A stretch of 34,846 bases of DNA from Alcanivoracaceae bacterium (GTDB lineage: Bacteria; Pseudomonadota; Gammaproteobacteria; Xanthomonadales; Marinicellaceae). The notes under the pieces were generated by a model. The model made no database searches and was not told where the DNA came from. It saw only the letters and a program-made list of their open reading frames with translations. Where the stretch lies: assembly GCA_016763695.1 (NCBI GenBank), contig JAESTH010000064.1, positions 1-34,846 on the forward strand, read 5' to 3'. Shown piece after piece: positions 1 through 9,667 of this stretch. The translations under genes and the position numbers were made by a program. The first letter of the stretch is position 1. Every line of letters begins with the position of its first letter.

Positions 1-1
1 A

Positions 2-163
2 ATAGAAGGCTGGGAAAAAGCGATTATGCCATTATCAACTTGTGATTATGAATATGGAGAAGGCAGGCATCTTTATATAATGGAAGGTGATAGCTCCATA
101 CAAATAACTGATAAAATATTATCTGATTTAAATAATATTGATCTTATAAATAAAAGAGATTAA
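2..163 (+). CDS. NRPS C-terminus (thioesterase domain end), partial
   Basis: This is the last 53 codons of a gene that begins outside the window. The residues (GRHLYIMEG, then DKILSDLNNIDLINKRD) match the end of the thioesterase domain at 10815 (ARHLHILEG, DKILSDLNNIDLINKRA), so this is the end of another type I thioesterase on an NRPS. The His in GRHLY would be the catalytic His of the Ser-Asp-His triad by that alignment. The stop is followed after 9 nt by the next synthetase, so the two are probably cotranscribed. A thioesterase normally releases the product, so the upstream protein is either a complete assembly line or a duplicated copy. Assignment rests on the paralogue in the window. Confidence 0.85.
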   Translation: MEGWEKAIMPLSTCDYEYGEGRHLYIMEGDSSIQITDKILSDLNNIDLINKRD

Positions 164-204
164 ATAACAAGTATGAGAGAAATAGTCAAAATAATTGCAC
201 AACT
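68..204 (+). repeat. NRPS gene-junction repeat, copy A
   Basis: This stretch spans the end of one synthetase gene and the first codons of the next. It aligns without gaps to 10720-10856 with about 13 differences in 137 bases. The 49 bases at 110-158 are identical to 10762-10810. The repeat ends abruptly after CAACT in both copies. Confidence 0.9.
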
Positions 205-3200
205 TGCAGATGCTGGGATTGAAGTTTACCTTTTCGAAGAAAAACTGAAAGCCAGGGCTTTGAAAGGTGTATTTGCTGCAGAATTTGTAAATTTAATTAA
301 GAATAATAAGCCAGGTATTATTGAATACTTAAGCCAGCAGGCAGAACGGCAACAATTCAGTGAAAGACCTAAAATAGTTAGGATTGAAAGAAAAAACAAA
401 CAACTCATTCCATCCTATGCTCAACAACGTTTATGGTTTATAGATAATATGGATGGCAGCAGTGCTCATTATAACATGCCTTCAGCCATGCGTTTGCAAG
501 GCGACTTTAATGTAGATGTCGCTGGCGCTGCTTTTACCCAGATTATAGAACGCCACGAAACCCTGCGTACAACTTTTGTTAATAATGAAGATAGCCTTTC
601 ACAAATCGTCCATGAACAGTTTGAATTTACCATTACTGTCATAGATTTAAGCTCTTTAACCAGCGATGAACAAAAACAGAAAATAAAAATATTAAAACAG
701 CAAGATGCACAATTCTGTTTTGATTTAAAGCACGATTTAATGTTACGTGTCAGTTATCTGAAAATAGCAAATAATCAGGGCATATTATTATTTAATATGC
801 ATCATATTGCCTCAGATGGCTGGTCTATCAGTGTACTTGTAAACGAGTTTATTAAGCTCTACTGTTCAATGCTTGAAGATAAACCAAACCCTTTAGTACC
901 ACTGGAGATTCAATATGCTGATTATGCCCATTGGCAACGTAACTGGCTAAGTGGAGAAGTGTTAGAAAATCAACTCACATACTGGGATAAACAGTTGGTT
1001 GATTTACCACAAGCGCATAATTTACCATTGGATTTTGAACGTCCAGCATTGCGAACTTTCAATGGCGCCCTACATCATTTTGGAGTAAATGATGAAACTT
1101 TAACTCGGCTAAAATCCATAGCCTTAGAGAATAAAGTCACTTTATTCATGCTTATTCATGCGGCCTTTTCTATCCTTTTGTGCCGTTACGCTAACAGTGC
1201 CGATATTGTTATTGGTACGCCAGTAGCCAATCGGCTCCAGAAAGAACTGGAAGGACTTATTGGTTTTTTTGTTAACACCTTGATTCTTCGAACTGACTGT
1301 TCCGATAATCCAAAATTTAATGAATATTTGCAGCAAGTTAAGACCATCAACCTTGATGCTCAAGCCAATCAGGATGTTCCATTTGAACACCTGGTTGATC
1401 GATTAAACCCCAATCGCAGTACCAGTCACAATGCATTGTTTCAGATCATGTTCAGTATGAACACTAATGATAAGTTTGAATTTAAATTACCCAATGTTGA
1501 AATACAATCAGAAAACAGGTCTCAAGTTAATGCGAAATTTGATCTGACTCTCAATGCTGATCCAGAACAAGAGGGTGCTGATACCGGTCTACACTGTTCA
1601 TTTGAATACAACACTGATTTGTTCAAAGCTAAAACCATTAAAAACCTGGCAGACTGCATGCAGCGATTATTAATTGGTATTGCTAGCAGTGATAATCAGG
1701 CTATTGCAGAATTACCATTATTAAGTGATACCGAAACAGATTATTTATTATACCGCTTAAACAATACACAGGCACATTATCCAAGTGAACAGTGCATACA
1801 GCAGTTATTTGAGCAACAGGTAAAGAAAACGCCCCACAATGTGGCAGTGGTCTTTGAAAAACAATCATTGACCTATGCTGAACTCAATAAGCAGGCTAAT
1901 CAATTGGCCCATTATTTAATCGACTGTGATGAAAATAATGACATTGCTCCTGATCATTTTGTTGGATTATGTTTTGAAAGGTCAGCGCAGATGATAGTTG
2001 CTATACTGGCAGTATTGAAAACTGGAGCGGCCTACTTGCCTCTGGATCCAGCTTATCCCAAAAGTCGTCTTCAATATATGATACAGGACAGTGGCTTATC
2101 AACTGTGATTACTCAACAAGTGCTACAGGATGTCAGCAAAAAGCAGGGGATCAGACAACTGTTGCTGGATAGTAATACAGTAAAGAACACACTGCTAACT
2201 TATTCTACAGCTAATCTAATCATTAAGACTTTAAACTCCAATCATCTTGCTTATGTTATTTATACATCAGGTTCTACTGGTCAACCCAAAGGTGTCATGG
2301 TTGAACATCAAAACTCAGTACATTCTGTTTATGCCCGTAAGCACTTTTATAAGCATCCTGTAAAAAGTTTTTTACTTATTTCTCCCATAGCTTTCGACAG
2401 TTCACTGGCGGGGATAACATGGACTTTATTGTTTGGAGGTAAATTGGTTATTCCCAACAGTTCAACCATTACTGATCCAGATGCCTTGATTAGACTTATC
2501 GATCGACGTACTGTTAGCCACACATTAATGACTCCTGCATTGTATTCAACCTTACTCAGCACCATTCAATCCGAAGATATTGTTCAGTTGCACACCGTGA
2601 TTGTTGCTGGTGAATCGTTTACTGAAACACTTTTAAATAACCATCAAAAACTGTTACCAAAAACCAAACTTTTCAATGAGTATGGTCCAACAGAAACTAC
2701 AGTATGGGCAACTGCAGCACAGCTTTATCCAGATAACAACAATCAAGCTATATCAATTGGAAAAGCCATCAACAACACTCGATTGTTTGTATTGAATTCA
2801 GATAAAAAACTTGTGCCCAAAGGATCAACTGGTGAACTTTACATTAGTGGTTCAGGATTGGCACGTGGCTATTTAAATCAAGCCGAATTAACAGCAGAAC
2901 GATTTATTCGTAACCCCTTTAGTCAGGAAGAAAACGATTATATATATCAAACAGGAGATATGGTTCGTTACCTTGAGGATGATAACCTAGAGTTTATTGG
3001 TCGAATTGATGACCAGGTTAAAATTCGTGGTTTCAGAATTGAGCTTGGAGAGATTGAGCAACAAATTTTAAATCATCCCAATGTTGAATCAGCACTGGTC
3101 ATCATCAACCAGAAAAATGCAGACGATAAAAAGTTGGTGGCGTATTTCACATCAGAATCAATAATGGAAGAATCAGAACTTACTCATTCAATCCTTTCAC

Positions 3201-6200
3201 TTTTGCATAAATACCTACCCGATTATATGCTCCCAACTTTTTTCATTCGATTGCCGCATTTTCCCCTGACTGTAAACGGCAAAATAGATCGAGAGGCTTT
3301 ACCAGAACCCAGTACGTTAGACCTCAATGATGATTATGTAGCCCCAACTGGTGAAATAGAAAAACAATTGACTGAGATTTGGTCAACGATTCTTAAAATT
3401 CCTCAGGAAAAAATAAGTACAAATGCCCATTTTTTCAAACTTGGCGGACATTCACTATTATCTATCAAATTAGTAGCAGCAATAAGAAGCCGTTTTAGTT
3501 GTGAATTATCAGTACGTGTGGTTTTTGATGCTCCACAATTATCAGAATTGGCAAAAAGAATTAAAAATTCGCATGCAACAACTCGACCAAAAGTCACAAA
3601 AATACCACGTATCAATCATCTTTTTACACCATCTTATGCTCAACAACGCCTGTGGTTTATAGATCAAATGGATGGTGGTAGTGCCCATTACAACATGCCT
3701 TCAGCCATGCGACTACACGGTGATTTTAAAGTAGAAGTGGCACAAGCTGCCTTTGCTGATATTATCAGACGCCATGAAGTCCTGCGCACGGTTTTCATTA
3801 ATAGTGAACAGGGGCCTTTACAGCTCATTCGTGAACAGTTTGACTTTAATATCAAACAAATAGATTTAAGTCACTTAAGTTCGGATTTACAAGAGCAGGC
3901 CATATACAAGGCTATTAAAGGGGATGCCAATCAGTCATTTAACTTAAGTGACGACCTCATGCTGCGGGTTACCTATCTGTATTTAAGTGTTGACAAAGGC
4001 GTGATGTTATTCAATATGCACCATATCGCTTCAGATGGGTGGTCTATAGGTATTTTAGTGGATGAATTTGCTCAACTCTACCGGTCCAAGCTTGCGGGAA
4101 AACCGAACCCATTAACAGCACTTGCCATCCAATATGCAGATTATGCCCACTGGCAACAGCACTGGCTGGAAGGAGAAGTTTTTGAATCACAGCTAAACTA
4201 TTGGGATAGACAATTAGCTGATCTGCCACAAGTGCATAATTTACCCTTAAAAGATAAACGGCCTGTGACACAAACTTTTCAGGGAGAATCATATCGTTTT
4301 ATACTCGATGTTGACACTTTAGAATCACTTAAACTTATCGCCCTTGATAATCAGATAACCCTGTTCATGCTGCTTCACGCTGCTTTTTCAACGCTGTTAT
4401 CACGTTATGCCAACAGTACCGATATTGTTATAGGCACACCCGTGGCCAATCGTTTACAAAAAGAACTGGAGTCCGTCATTGGCTTCTTTGTTAATACATT
4501 AGTGCTGCGTGCTGATTGTTCCAACAACCCGTATTTTGTTGACTTTTTACAACAAATAAAAAATATCAATCTGGATGCTCAAAGCAATCAGGATGTGCCT
4601 TTTGAACATCTGGTTGATCGACTTAACCCAGCTCGTAGTACCAGTCACAGCGCCCTTTTTCAAATCCTGTTTAATATGGACACCAATGAAGATATAACAC
4701 TGAAATTACCAAACGTGAGTTTAAGCCCAGGCCATACTCAACAAAGAAAACAGATAAATACGAAATTTGAACTCACTCTCAGTGCTGTAGAGTCAACACA
4801 GGGACTGGCATTTAATTTTAAATACAACAGCGACCTGTTTGAAGCATCCTTTATCAAACAGTTGAGTGCTAGTTTACAATTGTTACTGCAAGGAATAGTT
4901 ACAAACCCAAACAGAAGGCTGGCCGAATTTGAGATACTGGATAGCGATCAACAACATTATCTATTACACACATTAAATGATACCCAACTTGATTATCACC
5001 GTGATCAATGTATCCACCAGTTGTTCGAAACACAAGTCAGCAGCAGCCCTGATGAAACTGCACTGGTATTTGAAGAACAGCAACTCAGTTATCAACAGCT
5101 CAATGAACAGGCCAATCAGCTGGCGCATTATTTGATCGATAAAGGAGTCAAACCAGAAACCATAGTTGGCTTGTATGCGCAGCGTTCTGTAAACATGATT
5201 GTTGCAATCTTAGCTATCTTAAAGACAGGTGCAGCTTACCTGCCATTAGATCCCAATCAGCCAGATAATCGCCTTAATTACATGCTTAAGGATAGTCAAA
5301 TAGCCTACTTGTTGTCCAACTTAGCCACTGATCAATTAACAATAAAAGACATACAGGTGATTAGTTTGGGGGATGTGGTCAATAATAAAGGACTGACGTT
5401 TGTACATAATCCCAATATTACAACCAAGACTTCACAACTGGCCTATATTATTTATACTTCAGGTTCTACAGGTCAACCCAAAGGTGTGATGGTTGAGCAT
5501 GGCAATGTTTTGGCATATCATGCGTCTCTGCTGTGCCAGTGGCAGTTGTTAAATGGAGATAATATCTCTGCCTGGTTATGGACAGCATCTTATGCCTTTG
5601 ATGCCTCGGTTAAGGGTTTATTATCCTTATGTGCAGGCCGTGGTCTGGTTATGCCATCAGAATCACAGGCAAAAAGACCTGAGGTCATCGTTGCGTTAAT
5701 ACAAAAACACCAAATAGGCATTTATAACGCCAGCCCACACCTGATGGAATTAACCCTAGAATACCTTGAAATGGGAAGAACTGGCACAGACAAACTCCAC
5801 TTTCCTGATCTGATATTGGGTGGCGAAGATATTCCCCAGGCTATATTGGCTAAGGTATTAAAATACTGTAAAAAACACCAACGTCAGGCGCTCAATGCAT
5901 ATGGCCCAACAGAAACCACTATTAACAGTACTTTCGACCTGATTACAGAAACATTGACTATAGGACGCCCAATAGCCAATACCCAGACCTATGTACTCAA
6001 TCATGATGCTCAATTGCAACCCTTTGGCACAGTAGGCGAACTCTATATTGGAGGAGCTGGTTTAAGTCGAGGATATTTGCACCATCAGGATTTAACCGCA
6101 GAGCGATTTATCAAACACCCTTTTATTAAAAACCCTAAAAACCAGGCCGCACGCTTATACAAAACTGGTGACCTGGTGCGTTATGCTGCTGATGGTCGAC

Positions 6201-9200
6201 TCATATTTATGGGTAGGGCTGATGAGCAGGTTAAAATCAGGGGATTCAGAATTGAATTAGGTGAGATCGAACAGCAACTGTCACTAATCGATTACATCAG
6301 TGCAGCACTGGTCATGTTAACTGGTAATAAAGCCAGTCAACAATTAACCGCTTATATAGTACTGGGTGATGTCAATATAGAAAGTAAGGAATACATAAAT
6401 AAAATAAGGCAGGAGCTGGCAGCACATTTACCTGATTACATGCTGCCATCGGCTTTGATCTTACTTGATTCATTACCATTAACAGCGAATGGTAAGATTG
6501 ATAAAAACAACTTACCATTGCCTGATGAATCACTAAAAAATGAATATATAGCCCCATATGGTGCAACTGAAGAAGGCTTATGTGCAATCTGGTCAGAGTT
6601 ATTAAAAATTCCAATAAATACCATTAGTACTGCTTCTAACTTTTTTGAACTGGGCGGTCATTCCCTATTATCAATACGATTGGTCGCACAGATAAGAAGC
6701 CGTTTCAATAAAGAAATTGCCATACACGATATTTTTGAGTCCTCACAGCTTTCGGTCTTGGCTGAGGTCATTAGTCATAGTCAACTAGTCGCACGACCCA
6801 GAGTGACCGTGTTACAACGACAGGACCATGATTTAATTTGTTCTTTTGCACAACAACGCCTTTGGTTTATTGACCAGATGGAAGAGGGCAGTAGCCATTA
6901 CAATATGCCTGCTGCTGTTCGTCTGCATGGCGATTTTAAAGTAGCAGTGGCACAAAGGGCCTTTGCTCAAATCATTAATCGGCATGAAACATTACGTACA
7001 AACTTTATTGATGGAGATACGGGTCCTTTACAAGTTATTCACCAACAGATTGAGTTTTGTATGACCCAAATAGATTTAAGTCAGCAAACAGGCCAGCAAC
7101 AAGAGCAGGCCATTACCGCAGCCATCGAAGAGGATGCTAAACGACCATTTAACTTACGTAAAGATTTAATGCTACGCGCCAGTTACCTGCATATAAGTGA
7201 TGGTAAAGGGGTTTTATTATTCAATATGCACCATATCGCTTCAGATGGCTGGTCGATGGGGATCTTGATCAATGAGTTCGTTAAACTCTACCAGGCAAAC
7301 CTTGAAGGCAAACCTGAGCCATTAACACCATTTAGCATTCAATATGCTGATTATGCACATTGGCAACGTAACTGGTTAAAGGGACAAGTACTTGAATCAC
7401 AACTAGCATACTGGGACAGGCAATTAACCGATTTACCGCAAGTACATAATTTACCACTGGATTTTGAACGTCCTGCCTACCAAACCTACAACGGTGCCTC
7501 ATATCCTTTTAAAGTTGATGGTAACAACTTGCAGCGACTTGAATCTATAGCACTAGAGAATCAAGTGACTCTGTTTATGCTGCTCCACGCTGCCTTCTCA
7601 ATACTGTTATCGCGTTACTCAAATAATACAGATATAGTTATTGGTACGCCTGTAGCCAACAGGCTACAAAAGGAACTGGAAGGACTCATTGGTTTCTTTG
7701 TTAATACCCTCGTTTTACGCACAGACTGCTCGGGGCATCCGTCTTTTACTGATTTTTTGCAGCAGGTTAAAACCACCAATCTTAACGCCCAAGCTAATCA
7801 GGATGTGCCTTTTGAGCATTTGGTTGATCGACTGAATCCGAGTCGAAATCCCAGTCATAATGCCTTATTTCAGATCATGTTAAGTATGAATACCGGTGAA
7901 TCTTTCGAAATGAGCTTACCTAATGTCAGATTGAGTCCGCAGCCAAGTTCACAAGTAACTGCCAAATTTGATTTGGTCATGAATGCTGTGGCAGTTAATG
8001 AAAACTCTGGCGACAAAGAAAAGGGTTTATATTGTTCTTTTACCTATAATACAGATTTATTTACAGCAGAAACCATTGCGCGACTAGCCAAAAGCATGCA
8101 ACTTTTATTGGCATCTATCGCTGCTGATGCCACTCAATCCATAGCCCAGTTACCACTACTTGGTGATGCAGAGACCCATTATCTATTACACACCTTAAAT
8201 GATACACAGGTGGATTATCCTGATCAAATGTGTGTACATCAATTATTTGCACAACAGGTAGAGAAAAGTCCAGATCATATTGCTGTGGCTTATGAAGAGC
8301 AATCTTTAACTTATTTTGAATTGAATGCCAAAGCCAATCAACTGGCTCATTATCTAATCGAACAGGGTATTAAAGCTGATGACTTTATTGGACTGTGTTT
8401 TGAGCGTTCATTGGATATGATGGTGGCTCTATTGGCTATCCTGAAAGCAGGGGCTGCCTACTTGCCACTCGATCCAAGTTATCCCAAGGATCGACTTGAT
8501 TACATGATGAACGACAGTGCTTTATCATTGGTATTAACTCAACAGCATTTAATAGCTAGCACTAGCGGACAGCAGAGACGACAATTGACTTTGGATGATA
8601 AAGCATTTAATAATGTCTTAAACAATTATCCCAGCAGCAACCCAACTATCGAGGACATGAGCAGTGATGATCTGGCTTATACCATTTATACTTCAGGCTC
8701 AACAGGCAAGCCCAAAGGAGTCATAAATACGCATAGCGCCCTTAATAATCTTTGCCAATGGCACATAAATGAATATGACATAACCACAGAAACAAGAGCT
8801 TCTCATCTTGCCAGTATTGGTTTTGATGCCGCTGTTTGGGAGATCTGGCCTTATTTGCTTAGTGGCGCACAAATTCTGCTGATCTCAGATCAAATCAGAC
8901 TGTCTCCGCATAAACTTTTGCAATATTTCAAACAGTCTAAAATCACCCATTGTTTCTTGCCAACAGCACTTTTAGAAGCTTCATTTGATTTATTAGATAC
9001 CCCTGAAAAAACCAGCTTGGAATTTATTCTAACTGGTGGAGAAAAACTGACCAGGCACAATTTCACCAATAGCAGCACTCACTTGGTGAATCATTATGGC
9101 CCTACAGAATCAACTGTAGTTACCACTTCTTGTAAAGTTATGACAAATGAAAATATTGCACCACCTATTGGAAAACCTATTGCAAATATCAGGACATATG

Positions 9201-9667
9201 TCCTGACAAATGAACGGAGCTTGACTCCAAATAAAGTGATTGGAGAATTGTATATAGCTGGAGCTGGATTAGCACGGGGTTATTTAAACCAGCCAGAATT
9301 AACTGCAGAAAATTTTATTCAGCATACTTTTAGTGATAACAGTACTGAGCGTTTGTATCGAACAGGAGATTTGGTTCGTTATCTGCAAGACGGCAATTTA
9401 GAGTTTATGGGTAGAATTGATCATCAAGTTAAAATTCGTGGTTTTAGAATTGAACTGGGTGAAATAGAGTACCACCTATCTGAATTGGAACAAGTGAGGT
9501 CATGCGCAGTCCTGGTTGAGGATAATCATAATGAAGAAAAGTATTTATCTGCTTACATCACCTTAAATGATAAACACATAGCTGACAGTCATATCATCAA
9601 AACCATTAAGATAGCCCTAAAAAGCACCATGCCAGCATATATGATACCCAGTTTCATTACTGTTTGA
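173..9667 (+). CDS. Three-module nonribosomal peptide synthetase (TubC dock-C-A-T-C-A-T-C-A, frameshifted before T-TE)
   Basis: A multimodular cytosolic NRPS that activates amino acids as adenylates, loads them on phosphopantetheine arms and condenses them. Residues 1-55 resemble a TubC-type N-terminal docking domain. Condensation domains start at about 80, 1155 and 2224, with HHIASDG at 210, 1283 and 2353. Adenylation domains show YTSGSTG(Q/K)PKG at 697, 1761 and 2839, YGPTE near 837, 1910 and 2975, and QVKIRGFRIELGEIE after 943, 2014 and 3080. A10 NGKID is at 1035 and 2106. Carrier LGGHS serines are 1094 and 2164. I see no epimerization, methylation or cyclization domain. The third A domain stops right after its A9 motif (MPAYMIP); A10, carrier and thioesterase continue in the next frame from 9664. 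Restoring one base would give about 3,547 residues. ATG lies 9 nt after the upstream stop with no strong Shine-Dalgarno, suggesting coupled translation. Product and substrates are unknown. Confidence 0.95.
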   Translation: MREIVKIIAQLADAGIEVYLFEEKLKARALKGVFAAEFVNLIKNNKPGIIEYLSQQAERQQFSERPKIVRIERKNKQLIPSYAQQRLWFIDNMDGSSAHYNMPSAMRLQGDFNVDVAGAAFTQIIERHETLRTTFVNNEDSLSQIVHEQFEFTITVIDLSSLTSDEQKQKIKILKQQDAQFCFDLKHDLMLRVSYLKIANNQGILLFNMHHIASDGWSISVLVNEFIKLYCSMLEDKPNPLVPLEIQYADYAHWQRNWLSGEVLENQLTYWDKQLVDLPQAHNLPLDFERPALRTFNGALHHFGVNDETLTRLKSIALENKVTLFMLIHAAFSILLCRYANSADIVIGTPVANRLQKELEGLIGFFVNTLILRTDCSDNPKFNEYLQQVKTINLDAQANQDVPFEHLVDRLNPNRSTSHNALFQIMFSMNTNDKFEFKLPNVEIQSENRSQVNAKFDLTLNADPEQEGADTGLHCSFEYNTDLFKAKTIKNLADCMQRLLIGIASSDNQAIAELPLLSDTETDYLLYRLNNTQAHYPSEQCIQQLFEQQVKKTPHNVAVVFEKQSLTYAELNKQANQLAHYLIDCDENNDIAPDHFVGLCFERSAQMIVAILAVLKTGAAYLPLDPAYPKSRLQYMIQDSGLSTVITQQVLQDVSKKQGIRQLLLDSNTVKNTLLTYSTANLIIKTLNSNHLAYVIYTSGSTGQPKGVMVEHQNSVHSVYARKHFYKHPVKSFLLISPIAFDSSLAGITWTLLFGGKLVIPNSSTITDPDALIRLIDRRTVSHTLMTPALYSTLLSTIQSEDIVQLHTVIVAGESFTETLLNNHQKLLPKTKLFNEYGPTETTVWATAAQLYPDNNNQAISIGKAINNTRLFVLNSDKKLVPKGSTGELYISGSGLARGYLNQAELTAERFIRNPFSQEENDYIYQTGDMVRYLEDDNLEFIGRIDDQVKIRGFRIELGEIEQQILNHPNVESALVIINQKNADDKKLVAYFTSESIMEESELTHSILSLLHKYLPDYMLPTFFIRLPHFPLTVNGKIDREALPEPSTLDLNDDYVAPTGEIEKQLTEIWSTILKIPQEKISTNAHFFKLGGHSLLSIKLVAAIRSRFSCELSVRVVFDAPQLSELAKRIKNSHATTRPKVTKIPRINHLFTPSYAQQRLWFIDQMDGGSAHYNMPSAMRLHGDFKVEVAQAAFADIIRRHEVLRTVFINSEQGPLQLIREQFDFNIKQIDLSHLSSDLQEQAIYKAIKGDANQSFNLSDDLMLRVTYLYLSVDKGVMLFNMHHIASDGWSIGILVDEFAQLYRSKLAGKPNPLTALAIQYADYAHWQQHWLEGEVFESQLNYWDRQLADLPQVHNLPLKDKRPVTQTFQGESYRFILDVDTLESLKLIALDNQITLFMLLHAAFSTLLSRYANSTDIVIGTPVANRLQKELESVIGFFVNTLVLRADCSNNPYFVDFLQQIKNINLDAQSNQDVPFEHLVDRLNPARSTSHSALFQILFNMDTNEDITLKLPNVSLSPGHTQQRKQINTKFELTLSAVESTQGLAFNFKYNSDLFEASFIKQLSASLQLLLQGIVTNPNRRLAEFEILDSDQQHYLLHTLNDTQLDYHRDQCIHQLFETQVSSSPDETALVFEEQQLSYQQLNEQANQLAHYLIDKGVKPETIVGLYAQRSVNMIVAILAILKTGAAYLPLDPNQPDNRLNYMLKDSQIAYLLSNLATDQLTIKDIQVISLGDVVNNKGLTFVHNPNITTKTSQLAYIIYTSGSTGQPKGVMVEHGNVLAYHASLLCQWQLLNGDNISAWLWTASYAFDASVKGLLSLCAGRGLVMPSESQAKRPEVIVALIQKHQIGIYNASPHLMELTLEYLEMGRTGTDKLHFPDLILGGEDIPQAILAKVLKYCKKHQRQALNAYGPTETTINSTFDLITETLTIGRPIANTQTYVLNHDAQLQPFGTVGELYIGGAGLSRGYLHHQDLTAERFIKHPFIKNPKNQAARLYKTGDLVRYAADGRLIFMGRADEQVKIRGFRIELGEIEQQLSLIDYISAALVMLTGNKASQQLTAYIVLGDVNIESKEYINKIRQELAAHLPDYMLPSALILLDSLPLTANGKIDKNNLPLPDESLKNEYIAPYGATEEGLCAIWSELLKIPINTISTASNFFELGGHSLLSIRLVAQIRSRFNKEIAIHDIFESSQLSVLAEVISHSQLVARPRVTVLQRQDHDLICSFAQQRLWFIDQMEEGSSHYNMPAAVRLHGDFKVAVAQRAFAQIINRHETLRTNFIDGDTGPLQVIHQQIEFCMTQIDLSQQTGQQQEQAITAAIEEDAKRPFNLRKDLMLRASYLHISDGKGVLLFNMHHIASDGWSMGILINEFVKLYQANLEGKPEPLTPFSIQYADYAHWQRNWLKGQVLESQLAYWDRQLTDLPQVHNLPLDFERPAYQTYNGASYPFKVDGNNLQRLESIALENQVTLFMLLHAAFSILLSRYSNNTDIVIGTPVANRLQKELEGLIGFFVNTLVLRTDCSGHPSFTDFLQQVKTTNLNAQANQDVPFEHLVDRLNPSRNPSHNALFQIMLSMNTGESFEMSLPNVRLSPQPSSQVTAKFDLVMNAVAVNENSGDKEKGLYCSFTYNTDLFTAETIARLAKSMQLLLASIAADATQSIAQLPLLGDAETHYLLHTLNDTQVDYPDQMCVHQLFAQQVEKSPDHIAVAYEEQSLTYFELNAKANQLAHYLIEQGIKADDFIGLCFERSLDMMVALLAILKAGAAYLPLDPSYPKDRLDYMMNDSALSLVLTQQHLIASTSGQQRRQLTLDDKAFNNVLNNYPSSNPTIEDMSSDDLAYTIYTSGSTGKPKGVINTHSALNNLCQWHINEYDITTETRASHLASIGFDAAVWEIWPYLLSGAQILLISDQIRLSPHKLLQYFKQSKITHCFLPTALLEASFDLLDTPEKTSLEFILTGGEKLTRHNFTNSSTHLVNHYGPTESTVVTTSCKVMTNENIAPPIGKPIANIRTYVLTNERSLTPNKVIGELYIAGAGLARGYLNQPELTAENFIQHTFSDNSTERLYRTGDLVRYLQDGNLEFMGRIDHQVKIRGFRIELGEIEYHLSELEQVRSCAVLVEDNHNEEKYLSAYITLNDKHIADSHIIKTIKIALKSTMPAYMIPSFITV

